64,000 nucleotides of DNA from Pseudomonas fluorescens. Its GTDB lineage: Bacteria > Pseudomonadota > Gammaproteobacteria > Pseudomonadales > Pseudomonadaceae. The translations under genes and the position numbers were made by a program. Position 1 is the first letter of the stretch. Every line of letters starts with the position of its first letter. The stretch spans positions 20,080 through 84,079 of the forward strand of contig NZ_CABVGX010000026.1 in assembly GCF_902497625.1 (NCBI RefSeq), read 5' to 3'. Of this stretch, positions 25,848 to 34,109 are shown in pieces. The notes below the pieces were generated by a model, which was given only the letters and a program-made list of their open reading frames with translations, was not told the DNA's origin and did no database searches.

Positions 25848-26498
25848 TTTTGTGGGTGTACATATCCATTTCTGCGGTGAAGGCGGCTAATGGTTTCGCT
25901 TTTACAGCGAGTCACTTGGAAAAGCACCAAGTAACCAAGTGCTCTTGCCCCTGACGTCCGGTGGCTCGCTAGTGCTCGCCATGCCTTCGCTCCGGTCCTG
26001 CTCCGTGGGCCCGGCGCGATCGGCCATCCTTGGCCGTGCGCGCCTAACCCGGCATCCTTGCCGGGTTGCCCACTGCGCAGAACCTGCGCTCAGCCTCCCG
26101 AGGGGGCGCTAACTGCCACAGCGCGCCGAGGCGGCCTGATAGCCGACCTGGCTACGCAAGTTACGCCAGAACGCAAATCCCTGTAGCAGCTGGCGCAACC
26201 TGCGTCCGGCTGCGTAGCAGTCGTAAAATCAGGCGGTGCGGTTTGATAGATAATCGCAAGCGCGATATCGACGACTGCGGCGTCCGATCGCGGCCCGAGC
26301 CGGACGTAGGCTGCGCCAGCTGCTACGGGACCTGTGTCGTATGGGACAGAATGATCCTGCCCGGATGGCGAGCTTGAGCGAGCCACCGGACGTCAGGGGC
26401 GCTTGCGCTTGGTTACTTGGCGCCTTGCCAAGTGACCCGCCGTAAGGGCCGAACCAATGCCAGCCATCACCCCATCAACGGATATGTACACCCGCAAA
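25848..26498. repeat. ~650-bp element bounded by long imperfect inverted repeats
   Basis: The left arm (25848-25980) and right arm (26368-26498) are imperfect inverted copies of each other. Matching blocks include GGGTGTACATATCC at the outer ends, GTCACTTGG, CCAAGTAACCAAG and CCCCTGACGTCCGGTGGCTCGCT at the inner ends (given here as shorter blocks). The interior is G+C-rich and contains CTGCTCCGTGGGCCC and GGCATCCTTGCCGGGTTGCC. Nothing in it looks like a gene. I recall similar non-coding blocks after many genes in fluorescent pseudomonads. It fills most of the 928-base gap between pepN and uvsE; no target-site duplication is evident. Confidence 0.75.
26182..26328. repeat. TGTAGCAGCTG-family inverted pair nested in the larger element
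   Basis: Forward arm TGTAGCAGCTGGCGCAACCT at 26182 and inverted arm GGCTGCGCCAGCTGCTAC ending near 26328. Between them GCAGTCGTAAAATCAGGC resembles the spacer of the copy at 51549. It sits inside the 650-bp element and so was acquired after it or together with it. Confidence 0.8.
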
Positions 26499-26630
26499 CC
26501 CAATGTCGTCAGACAAATAGCCCTGCTTTAATGAGCACAATTCATCAACAAGAACGCTGCGAAAATCGCTTGGAAAGTCTGCCCCATCCCGGTGTCTACT
26601 GCGAATCAAGCCCCACAGCCAGGACGCCCC

Positions 26631-27656
26631 ATGACCCATCCAAGAATCGGTTTCGCCTGCCAGTTCAAGCATCCCGAGCGCGACCTTTCGCTCAGTGCGC
26701 TGAAGGTGATCGAAAGCCCGTTCAATCCGCGAACCACCACCTTGCGCTGGATGGATAGCGTCGAAGCGCAGGTGGCCCGGGAGCGCTTGCTGGAAGTGAT
26801 CGCACATAACCTGGAGGCGCAACTGCGCTTGCTGGCCTACGTCGCCGAGTTGCCGCCGACCTTGCGCATGCTGCGCCTGAGCAGCGATCTGTTGCCGTTT
26901 TACAGCCACCCGAAAGTGGCCGCGTTCTACCAGGACCCGGCCATTCAAAACCAGCTCGCCGAGCGCTTCGCCGCCATCGGTACGTTGGCGCGCACGGCCG
27001 ACATACGTTTGTCGTTTCACCCCGGCCAATACTGCGTGCTGGGCTCGGACAAGCCGAACGTGGTGGAAAACAGCCTCGCCGAGTTCGAATACCACGCCGA
27101 CATGATCCGGATGATGGGCTACGGTCAGCGTTTTCAGGATCTCAAATGCAATGTGCACATAGCCGGTCGCCTGGGTGGCGAGGGCATCCGTGCAATCTGG
27201 CCACGGTTTTCAGAGGTGGCGCGCAATTGCATTACCTTTGAGAACGAAGAGAAAACCTACGGCGTTGACGATTGCCTGCAACTGGCCGATCTGGCTCCGG
27301 TGGTGCTCGACATCCATCATTGCTGGATCAACGAAAACGACTACATCGACCCGGATTCCCCGCGTGTGCAACGGGTCATCGACAGTTGGCGTGGCGTGCG
27401 GCCGACGATGCATTACTCGCAACCTCCGGAGCGTCTGCAGGAGTTGGGCTTCGACGCTGACCGCAAGCTGGAAATGCCCGAGTTGCTGCAAGTGGTGACC
27501 AAGCGAGACCTTTACGGCCACAGCGCGCAGATGTGGAATCGCTGGACCAACACTTACGCACAGCTGTTCATGGATCGGTTCGACATCATGCTTGAAGCCA
27601 AGGACAAGAACCTCGCGGCGCTGGCCTTCTATAAGGCGTTCGCGCCCGGAGCGTGA
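26631..27656 (+). CDS. uvsE: UV damage endonuclease UvsE/UvdE
   Basis: TIM-barrel metal-dependent endonuclease that nicks DNA 5' to cyclobutane dimers and 6-4 photoproducts, starting an excision pathway separate from UvrABC. 341 residues from MTHPRIGFACQFKHP, with AGGA nine bases upstream. Family motifs: RLSSDLLPF, LSFHPGQYCVLGS, ITFENEEKTYGVDD and LDIHHCWIN, the last three supplying metal-binding His and Glu residues. Single-gene unit closed by a bidirectional terminator. DNA photodamage repair fits the red-light sensor genes nearby, but no link is shown. Confidence 0.92.
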   Translation: MTHPRIGFACQFKHPERDLSLSALKVIESPFNPRTTTLRWMDSVEAQVARERLLEVIAHNLEAQLRLLAYVAELPPTLRMLRLSSDLLPFYSHPKVAAFYQDPAIQNQLAERFAAIGTLARTADIRLSFHPGQYCVLGSDKPNVVENSLAEFEYHADMIRMMGYGQRFQDLKCNVHIAGRLGGEGIRAIWPRFSEVARNCITFENEEKTYGVDDCLQLADLAPVVLDIHHCWINENDYIDPDSPRVQRVIDSWRGVRPTMHYSQPPERLQELGFDADRKLEMPELLQVVTKRDLYGHSAQMWNRWTNTYAQLFMDRFDIMLEAKDKNLAALAFYKAFAPGA

Positions 27657-27662
27657 AGTACA

Positions 27663-27692
27663 AAAAAACGGCCCATCAAGCCGTTTTTTTTT
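27663..27692. terminator. Bidirectional rho-independent terminator
   Basis: Stem ACGGC / GCCGT with a seven-base loop, flanked by A7 on the left and T9 on the right. It therefore works for uvsE (plus) and for the convergent hydrolase gene (minus). Confidence 0.88.
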
Positions 27693-27716
27693 GTCGCGAA
27701 AACACTCAGGCAAGCC

Positions 27717-28783
27717 TTACAAGTGATCCGCATCAATCACTGCTTTGGCGAACGCCTGCGGGTCTTCCTGCGGCAGGTTGTGGCCGATGCCGCCGCTGAT
27801 CAGGCGGAATTCATACTTGCCGGTAAAACGCTTGGCGTAGTCCTGCGGCGCAGGATGCGGCGCGCCGTTGGCATCGCCTTCAAGAGTGATGGTCGGCACG
27901 CTGATCGATGGAGCCTTGGCAAGCTTCTGCTCAAGGGCTTCGTACTGGCTTTCACCCTGGACCAGGCCCAGACGCCAGCGGTAGTTGAACACGGTGATCT
28001 CGACATGATCGGGGTTGCTCAGCGCCTTGGCGCTGCGGTCGAAGGTAGCGTCGTCGAACGCCCATTGCGGCGAAGCCAGTTGCCAGATCAGCTTGGCAAA
28101 ATCATGGGTGTTCTTCGCATAGCCGGCTCGGCCGCGTTCGGTGGCGAAGTAGAACTGATACCACCATTGCAGCTCGGCCTTGGGTGGCAGCGGATTTTGC
28201 CCGGCCGCCTGATTGCCGATCAGATAACCACTGACCGCCACCAGTGCCTTGACCCGCTCTGGCCACAGCGCGGCAACGATATCGGCTGAGCGTGCGCCCC
28301 AATCATACCCCCCGAGCACCGCCTGTTTGATTTTCAGCGCGTCCATGAAGTCGATGACGTCGCTGGCCAGTGCGGCCGGCTGGCCATTGCGCAGGGTTTT
28401 ATCCGACAGGAAATGCGTGTCACCGTAGCCGCGAGCATACGGCATCAAGACGCGGTAGCCTTTGGCTGCGAGCAGCGGCGCCACCTCGTCGTAGCTGTGA
28501 ATGTCGTACGGCCAGCCGTGCAACAGAATCACCGCCGGGCCATTGGCAGGACCGGTTTCGGCGTAGGCCACATCAAGTAGACCGGCCTTGACGTGCTTGA
28601 GCGCGCCGAACGGGGAAGGGCTCGAGAAAGACGTGTCCGCGTTGATCGCAGTGGGTTGGGCGGTTGCTGCGGTTTGCGCCTGGGCCACGCCGAGTACACC
28701 GAACAGGACCAATGCGAGGATTGACGAGCCGGCCAGGCGGCGGCGGGGCTTAGCGAATTTTTGTTCTGCAGTGCCGTTTTCAT
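27717..28783 (-). CDS. Secreted epoxide-hydrolase-like alpha/beta hydrolase, frameshifted in its signal peptide
   Basis: The mature part is intact: HGWPYDIHSY (HGxP oxyanion loop), nucleophile Asp in GGYDWGARSAD, a cap region rich in Trp and Tyr, and catalytic His in GGIGHNLPQEDP. The GxDWG form points to epoxide hydrolase or haloalkane dehalogenase relatives. The best start is the ATG at 28783 (GGAG eight bases before), reading MKTALQNK. The hydrolase frame is reached only if one base is added at the A5 tract 28758-28762; it then continues FAKPRRRLAGSSILALVLFG, a good signal peptide (twin Arg present). Without slippage only a TTG at 28712 could start it. Confidence 0.8.
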
Positions 28784-28961
28784 GCTGAAGTCTCCGATGC
28801 GAGTCAATGATCGAAGGGCTGACAGCTCCCCTTCAAACCTGGCTCCCATTTCAACCCGGCGACGTATCCGGGCTGTGTCGAATCCCCAGCCCGGTGAAAA
28901 CCCATGTATCAAAATGGCCGCCATATACACACTGATACACAGCAGCATTGCCGCACAAACC

Positions 28962-29155
28962 TGTAGCAGCTGGTGAAGCCTGCGTCCGGCCTGAGCCGAG
29001 TTGGGATAAAGCAGTGGTAAATCAGCCAACCCGGTGAATGACCTGAACGCACAGCCTCACGACTGCTCCGTCCGAACGCGGGCGCAGCCGGACGCAGGCT
29101 TCGCCAGCTGCTACAGGGATTCCCCAGTTACAGGGCTTCGCCGGCTGCTACAGGG
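28962..29155. repeat. TGTAGCAGCTG-family repeats (three units)
   Basis: Forward unit at 28962 (TGTAGCAGCTGGTGAAGCCT), inverted unit ending at 29118 (GCTTCGCCAGCTGCTACAGG) and a second inverted unit ending at 29155. They occupy the gap of about 400 bases between the hydrolase start and the proline racemase-like gene; the first 180 bases of that gap show nothing else. Confidence 0.85.
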
Positions 29156-29179
29156 ACCGCAGCGATAGCGGGCGTTCCA

Positions 29180-30193
29180 TCAGTTGATCACAAACCCCGC
29201 CCCCACCGGATCGTTGCGCTCGATCACCCAGCGTGACGTGCCGAGGATGCTCGCCGTACCTTTTACAGTCGGGCGCACGGCGCGTGTGCCGTTCAGGTCG
29301 ACTTCGCCCAGCAGGCAGCCTTCGAACGTGCCGCTGCCCAACAACCCTTCGGACAGAATCGGTTGGTTCAACCCGAGTTTTCCCCGGGCCTCGAACATCG
29401 CCATCATCGCACTGGTGCCCGTGCCACCGGGGGAGCGGTCGAGCTGACCGGCGCTGAAGACATGAACGTTTTTGTAGAACGCGCCTTCGATCGTCGCCGG
29501 GTGCCAGAAGGTGATGAAGTTGAGGTCGTTAATGTGCGCCTCGGTGGGGTGCTGGATCTTCAGCTGCCGGTTGATCTGGTCACGGGCCAGCAGGCCCAGG
29601 CGCGACAGTTCGCTGCCGTTGTCCGGGCTGATGCGCAGGTCACAATCGCTCAGGTCAATGATGCCGAAGTAGTTGCCGCCCCAGACCAGATCGGCCTTGA
29701 GGTCGCCGTAGCCGGGCAGTGTGATCGGGATATCCTGAGCGGCGACATAGGCCGGCACGTTTTCAAAACGGGTCCAGAGAACTTTATCGCCCTCGGAAGC
29801 AACCTCGGCCACCACCAGGCCGGCCGTTGTTTCGAAGCGGATTCTGGTGATGCCATCGGCACCGCGCGGCACCAGGCCGAGGGCGACCATCGCCATGCTC
29901 ACGGCAATCGTGCCGTGACCGCACATGTGCGAATACACGCTGCCGTCCATGTAGATCAGGCCGGCGTCGAATTCGCTGCTCGATGGCGGCGTGAGAAACA
30001 CGCCGAACATGTCCTTGTGGCCACGGGGTTCCTGCATCAGGGCCTTGCGCAGCCAATCGTAGTTCTGCTCGAGAAAGGCGCGCTTGGCGAGAATGCTCGA
30101 ACCGGCGGGGTAGGGTATGCCGCTGTGGACGATGCACAGTGGTTCGCCTTCGGTATGGGTATAGATGACATCGAACGTGTCTTGCATGCGCAT
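29180..30193 (-). CDS. Proline racemase superfamily protein with Cys/Gly active-site pair
   Basis: 337 residues; AGGAG seven bases before the ATG supports this start. First catalytic Cys is C91 in HMCGHGTIAVSM. At the second catalytic position, where racemases and 4-hydroxyproline epimerases read DRSPCGTG and 3-hydroxyproline dehydratases DRSPTGTG, this protein reads DRSPGGTGTSA (G256). It therefore lacks the second acid/base and should not be a standard racemase or epimerase. First conserved block THTEGEPLCIV is normal. It ends a same-strand set with a PotABCD-type importer, suggesting that both handle one imported proline-like or betaine-like compound. Confidence 0.88.
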   Translation of the reverse strand: MRMQDTFDVIYTHTEGEPLCIVHSGIPYPAGSSILAKRAFLEQNYDWLRKALMQEPRGHKDMFGVFLTPPSSSEFDAGLIYMDGSVYSHMCGHGTIAVSMAMVALGLVPRGADGITRIRFETTAGLVVAEVASEGDKVLWTRFENVPAYVAAQDIPITLPGYGDLKADLVWGGNYFGIIDLSDCDLRISPDNGSELSRLGLLARDQINRQLKIQHPTEAHINDLNFITFWHPATIEGAFYKNVHVFSAGQLDRSPGGTGTSAMMAMFEARGKLGLNQPILSEGLLGSGTFEGCLLGEVDLNGTRAVRPTVKGTASILGTSRWVIERNDPVGAGFVIN

Positions 30194-30251
30194 GACTGAA
30201 CTCCTGACTGACGGGCGGATTTATGGCTATGTAGGGCTGGAAGTGGTCGGT

Positions 30252-31040
30252 TTATTTGCGTTCTGACAAAAGGTCGAGACCGATGCAGAGGTCGAGAATG
30301 ATCACCGCGAGCACCACGACGATGATGGTTGCGCCGGACGCGGCAGCGATGGTCGGGTCGACCGTGTATTGCACGTAGTTGAAGAGTTTCACCGGGATGG
30401 TGTTGAGGTCCGGCGTGGTATTGAAGATCGACAGCTCGACGTTGATCCACGACGAGATGAACGCGAAGATCGAGCCGGTGACAATCCCCGGACGAATCTG
30501 CGGCAACACCACCAGAAAGAACGTCGCCCAGGGCGTGCCGCCGAGATCGCTGGACGCTTCTTCCAGCGCGCGCTGTTCCGGCGTCAACATCGACAGCACC
30601 GACCGCAACACGAAAGGCGAAATGATGATGGTGTGGCCGATCAACAAAGCCAGGAAACTGCGGGTCAAACCGAAGTAACCACCAAACTGCAGCAGCGCTG
30701 CGCCGAGCACGATGTGCGGAAATACCAGCGGTGAGGTGAGCGCCGCGAGGATCGTGGCCTTGCCGGGAAAGTCATAACGTGCCATCGCCAGCGCGGCCGG
30801 TACGCTGAGCAGCACCGCGACAAACGTCGCGACCAGGGCGAGCAGGGTGCTGGTGGCAAACGAGGCCACGTAGCTGGGGTCGCCAAGCATTTTTGCGTAC
30901 CAGTCCAGCGTCCAGCCCTGCGGCGGAAAAGCCAGAAAAGAAGTGGCGGTCACGGACACGCCGAGGATCACCACCAGTGGCAGCAGCATGTAGCCGAGCA
31001 CGGCCCATGACACCAGTCTGAGCAGCATTTTAGTGATCAT
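30252..31040 (-). CDS. Polyamine/amino-acid-type ABC transporter permease (PotC-like)
   Basis: 262 residues from MITKMLLRLVSWAVL, whose ATG overlaps the stop of the PotB-like gene (ATGA). Six predicted TM segments. The EAA loop is visible as EEASSDLGGTPWATFFLVVL. Family typical length is about 260. Forms the membrane channel with the next upstream permease. 58 bases separate it from the racemase-family gene. Confidence 0.92.
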   Translation of the reverse strand: MITKMLLRLVSWAVLGYMLLPLVVILGVSVTATSFLAFPPQGWTLDWYAKMLGDPSYVASFATSTLLALVATFVAVLLSVPAALAMARYDFPGKATILAALTSPLVFPHIVLGAALLQFGGYFGLTRSFLALLIGHTIIISPFVLRSVLSMLTPEQRALEEASSDLGGTPWATFFLVVLPQIRPGIVTGSIFAFISSWINVELSIFNTTPDLNTIPVKLFNYVQYTVDPTIAAASGATIIVVVLAVIILDLCIGLDLLSERK

Positions 31041-31879
31041 TGATTGCTCCCCCGAATGTTGCCGACTCGCCCGGCCAGGCCGACCATGACCAGGGTGAAG
31101 ATCAGCAACACCACGCTGAGCGCACCGCCGAAATTGAAATCGAAGACCGAGCTGTATTGCTGGAAGATCAGCATCGACAGCACCGAAATGCGCCCGCCGG
31201 ACAACAGCGCCGGTGTGACGTAGGCGCTCGCTGCCAGGGTGAACACCATGATCGAGCCAGAGATGATCCCCGGCATGGTCAGCGGCAAGACCACGTGAAA
31301 GAACGTTGATCGCGGGCTGGCACCGAGGTCCTCGGAGGCTTGCTCGAAAGCCGGGTCGACTTGCGCCAGGGCATTGCCGGCGGCGAGCACGATGAACGGC
31401 AGCAGGATGTAGACCATGCCGATCAGGATGCCGAGCTCGGTGCCGAGGAAACGGATCGGCGTGTCGATCAGGCCGGTTTCCATCAGACTCTGATTGACCA
31501 GTCCCTTGCGCCCCAACAGCACCATCCAGCCGAACGAACGGACGATATTGCTGGTGAACATCGGCACTACCAGCAAAATCACACAGGCCCGGCGCCACGC
31601 TCGCCACTTGACCACGCGCACCAGATACCAGGCCAGCGGATAACCGAGCAGCAAGGAAATCAGCGTGGTCAGCGCGGCGATGCGGAAGGTCACCAGAATC
31701 ACGTCCCAGTGATACTGATCACCCAGCACGCGGATGTAGTGTTGGAGGGTGAAGGTTTGATCGGCACCCTGGGTCAGACTGGCGAAGATCACCACAGCGA
31801 AGGGCGCCAGAAAGAACGCGGCGAAAAACCCCAGAGCGCCGAACAGCATCAACGCCGGAGCGATAACCTGGCGTTTCAT
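31037..31879 (-). CDS. ABC transporter permease (PotB-like)
   Basis: 280 residues with six predicted TM segments; the EAA loop is EQASEDLGASPRSTFFHVVL. It starts by overlapping the ATPase gene stop (ATGA), and ends overlapping the next permease. PotB-type permeases serve spermidine, putrescine and related cations, but in pseudomonads similar sets import many amine or amino-acid derivatives, so the substrate is left open. Confidence 0.92.
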   Translation of the reverse strand: MKRQVIAPALMLFGALGFFAAFFLAPFAVVIFASLTQGADQTFTLQHYIRVLGDQYHWDVILVTFRIAALTTLISLLLGYPLAWYLVRVVKWRAWRRACVILLVVPMFTSNIVRSFGWMVLLGRKGLVNQSLMETGLIDTPIRFLGTELGILIGMVYILLPFIVLAAGNALAQVDPAFEQASEDLGASPRSTFFHVVLPLTMPGIISGSIMVFTLAASAYVTPALLSGGRISVLSMLIFQQYSSVFDFNFGGALSVVLLIFTLVMVGLAGRVGNIRGSNQ

Positions 31880-32934
31880 AGCGGTTCACCAATCAAGTGC
31901 AGGTGCGCTGGATTGAAGCCCAGGCGCACGCTGCTGCCAGTCACCAGGTCGGCGCGCGGAAAACCCATGGTCCGCGCAACAATGGCTTGCCCATCGATCA
32001 GGGTGTGCACCAGGGTATGACTGCCGACGGTAACGATATCGGTGACAATACCGTTGATTTCACAGGCACGATTGCTCGATGCATCCAGCACTTCCAGATG
32101 CTCGGGACGCAGTACGGCGACACCGCGCGGCAGCAGGTCTTTTGCCGAATTGACAATGGGTGTGTGGCCGATGCCCAGGCGAATCTCGCCATTATCGCTG
32201 GCTTGATAAGCGATCAGGTTGGCCTCGCCGATAAAATCAGCGACAAAACGGGAGGCCGGTGCGCTGTAAATCTCGCTGCAGGCCCCGACCTGTTCGATGC
32301 GGCCAGCATTCATCACCACGATGCGGTCGGCGATGGTCATCGCTTCTTCCTGATCGTGGGTGACAAAAATGAAAGCAATCCCGAGTTTGGCCTGCAGATG
32401 CTTGAGCTCCAGCTGCATGCGCTTGCGCAGTTTCATGTCCAGCGCCGACAGCGGCTCATCGAGCAGCAGCAGTTTCGGTCGATTGACGATGGCGCGGGCC
32501 AGGGCTACACGTTGTTGCTGGCCACCGGACAATCCGCGAGGAAATCGCTCTTCCAGGGTTTCCAGGCCGACCATGGCCAAGGCTTCCCGCGCCTGTTGTT
32601 TCGCTTCAGTGCGGTTGACACCCTGGCGGCGCGGGCCGTAGGCAACGTTTTCCAGTACGGTCATGTGCGGAAACAGCGCGTAGTTCTGAAACACCGTGTT
32701 GAGCGGTCGACGGTACGGCGGCAGGCGACTGACGTCCTGACCTTCAATCGCGATGCTGCCTGAGTCAGGCTGCATGAAGCCGGCAATCGAGCGCAGCAGG
32801 GTGGTCTTGCCACAGCCACTGGGGCCGAGCAGCACGATGAATTCGCCCTGCTCGATGTCCAGGTGGATGTTGTCCAGCGCCTGGAACGGCCCAAAGCTTT
32901 TACAGACGCTATCGATGCTCAACAAAACTGACAT
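31876..32934 (-). CDS. ABC transporter ATP-binding protein (PotA-like)
   Basis: 352 residues. Walker A LLGPSGCGKTTLLR, Q-loop in FQNYALFPHMTV, signature LSGGQQQRVALARA, Walker B LLLLDEPLSALD and H-loop FVTHDQEEAM are all intact. A C-terminal TOBE domain from about residue 280 (VLRPEHLEVLD) is typical of PotA/CysA-type ATPases. It lies 15 bases downstream of the binding-protein gene. Confidence 0.94.
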   Translation of the reverse strand: MSVLLSIDSVCKSFGPFQALDNIHLDIEQGEFIVLLGPSGCGKTTLLRSIAGFMQPDSGSIAIEGQDVSRLPPYRRPLNTVFQNYALFPHMTVLENVAYGPRRQGVNRTEAKQQAREALAMVGLETLEERFPRGLSGGQQQRVALARAIVNRPKLLLLDEPLSALDMKLRKRMQLELKHLQAKLGIAFIFVTHDQEEAMTIADRIVVMNAGRIEQVGACSEIYSAPASRFVADFIGEANLIAYQASDNGEIRLGIGHTPIVNSAKDLLPRGVAVLRPEHLEVLDASSNRACEINGIVTDIVTVGSHTLVHTLIDGQAIVARTMGFPRADLVTGSSVRLGFNPAHLHLIGEPL

Positions 32935-32949
32935 TGCAGACCTCTTGAG

Positions 32950-34002
32950 CTAGTTTTTGGCGGTGACTTTGCGATTCCAGTCGTTGGTTACGCTGGCACG
33001 CTGGGCGTTGATCTGGCTCCAGTCGAACAGCCGCAGGTTGTCGATCGAACCGCCCACGCCCCAAGGCAACTTGCGCGCCACGTCGTCCGCCACTTCGACG
33101 CCTTTTACCGCTGGCCCCAGGTACAGCTTGCCGGCCAGGCAGGACGCCGCTTCCCTGGTCAGTGCGGTATTGATGAACTGCTCGCCGGCCTTGCTGTTCT
33201 TTGCACCCTTGATCAGGTGCAGGCGCGCATCGGTGGCCCACGCGCCTTCCTTGGGAATGGTGAAAGCGATCGGTGCGCCCTTGTCGATCAGGTCCCAGGC
33301 GCCGACGTTGAAATGCGCGCCGATAATCGCTTCGCCGCTCTGGAAAGCATTGGTGGCAGCACCCGAACTGTCGAAAAACAGGGCGGTGTCGAGTGCGCCC
33401 AATTTGCTGTAGAGGGGGTCGAGGTTTTTGCGATCGATGCCCCAGACGTCCGCCATGAAAAACACGAACGGCACCCCGGAGGAGTTAGCCGGCGAGGGCA
33501 GGGCGATGGCGCCCGCATATTCCGGATTCCACAGGTCTTTCCAGCTGGTGGGCGCTTCCTTGATTTCCTTGGTGTTGTAGGTCAGGCCCAGGGAATAGAA
33601 ACCGCTGCTGACGGCGAAGGTATGACCGCCCTCGGCGTAGACCGCTTTTTCCTGGACGTTTTTCAGGTTGGGAATGGCTGCGGCATCGAGGTCAGCGATA
33701 ACGCCGGCGGCGTAGGCCAGCTCGCTGATGCCACCGTCCATCCACGCCACATCGATGGTCGGGCTGGATTTCTGTTGCTGGAGTTTCGCCAGTGTGGTGG
33801 TGGAGGTGCCGACTTCTGCTGCCACAGCGATGCCGGTGGCCTGCGTGAAAGGTTCTGCAACACATTTAAGGAACGCTTCCCCCCAGTTGCCGCCGTACAA
33901 CGCAACCGTCAGTTTTTGCGGCTCAGCCAGCACGGCGGGTGAGGAGATGCAGCCGGTAACCAAAAGAGCAGCGGTGATTTTCTTGCCTGTCTTCAGTTTC
34001 AT
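32950..34002 (-). CDS. Periplasmic substrate-binding protein (PotD-like)
   Basis: 350 residues. Start MKLKTGKKITAALLVTG gives a signal peptide ending AVLA; the longer open frame adds a leader without signal character. Family-1 binding-protein features: LTVALYGGNWGEAFLKC, VAWMDGGISELAYAAG and GAWATDARLHLIKGAKN. First gene of the importer operon, divergent from the GlxA-type regulator, with a 107-base shared control region. Confidence 0.92.
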   Translation of the reverse strand: MKLKTGKKITAALLVTGCISSPAVLAEPQKLTVALYGGNWGEAFLKCVAEPFTQATGIAVAAEVGTSTTTLAKLQQQKSSPTIDVAWMDGGISELAYAAGVIADLDAAAIPNLKNVQEKAVYAEGGHTFAVSSGFYSLGLTYNTKEIKEAPTSWKDLWNPEYAGAIALPSPANSSGVPFVFFMADVWGIDRKNLDPLYSKLGALDTALFFDSSGAATNAFQSGEAIIGAHFNVGAWDLIDKGAPIAFTIPKEGAWATDARLHLIKGAKNSKAGEQFINTALTREAASCLAGKLYLGPAVKGVEVADDVARKLPWGVGGSIDNLRLFDWSQINAQRASVTNDWNRKVTAKN

Positions 34003-34109
34003 CGTGTGTCCCCTGGGGCATTGGTGGACGGTTCCCCTTCGTTGCATCTTGCTCGTATCGGCGATTCGAGCGCTTGCACGTCGGGGCCTTAAAGTTGAAT
34101 AGTTAGGTC

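Noticed and set aside
26066..26377. Open frame of about 100 residues inside the 650-bp inverted-repeat element
   Set aside because: It covers repeat sequence including the nested inverted pair; composition is Arg/Ser/Cys-rich and no ribosome site precedes it.
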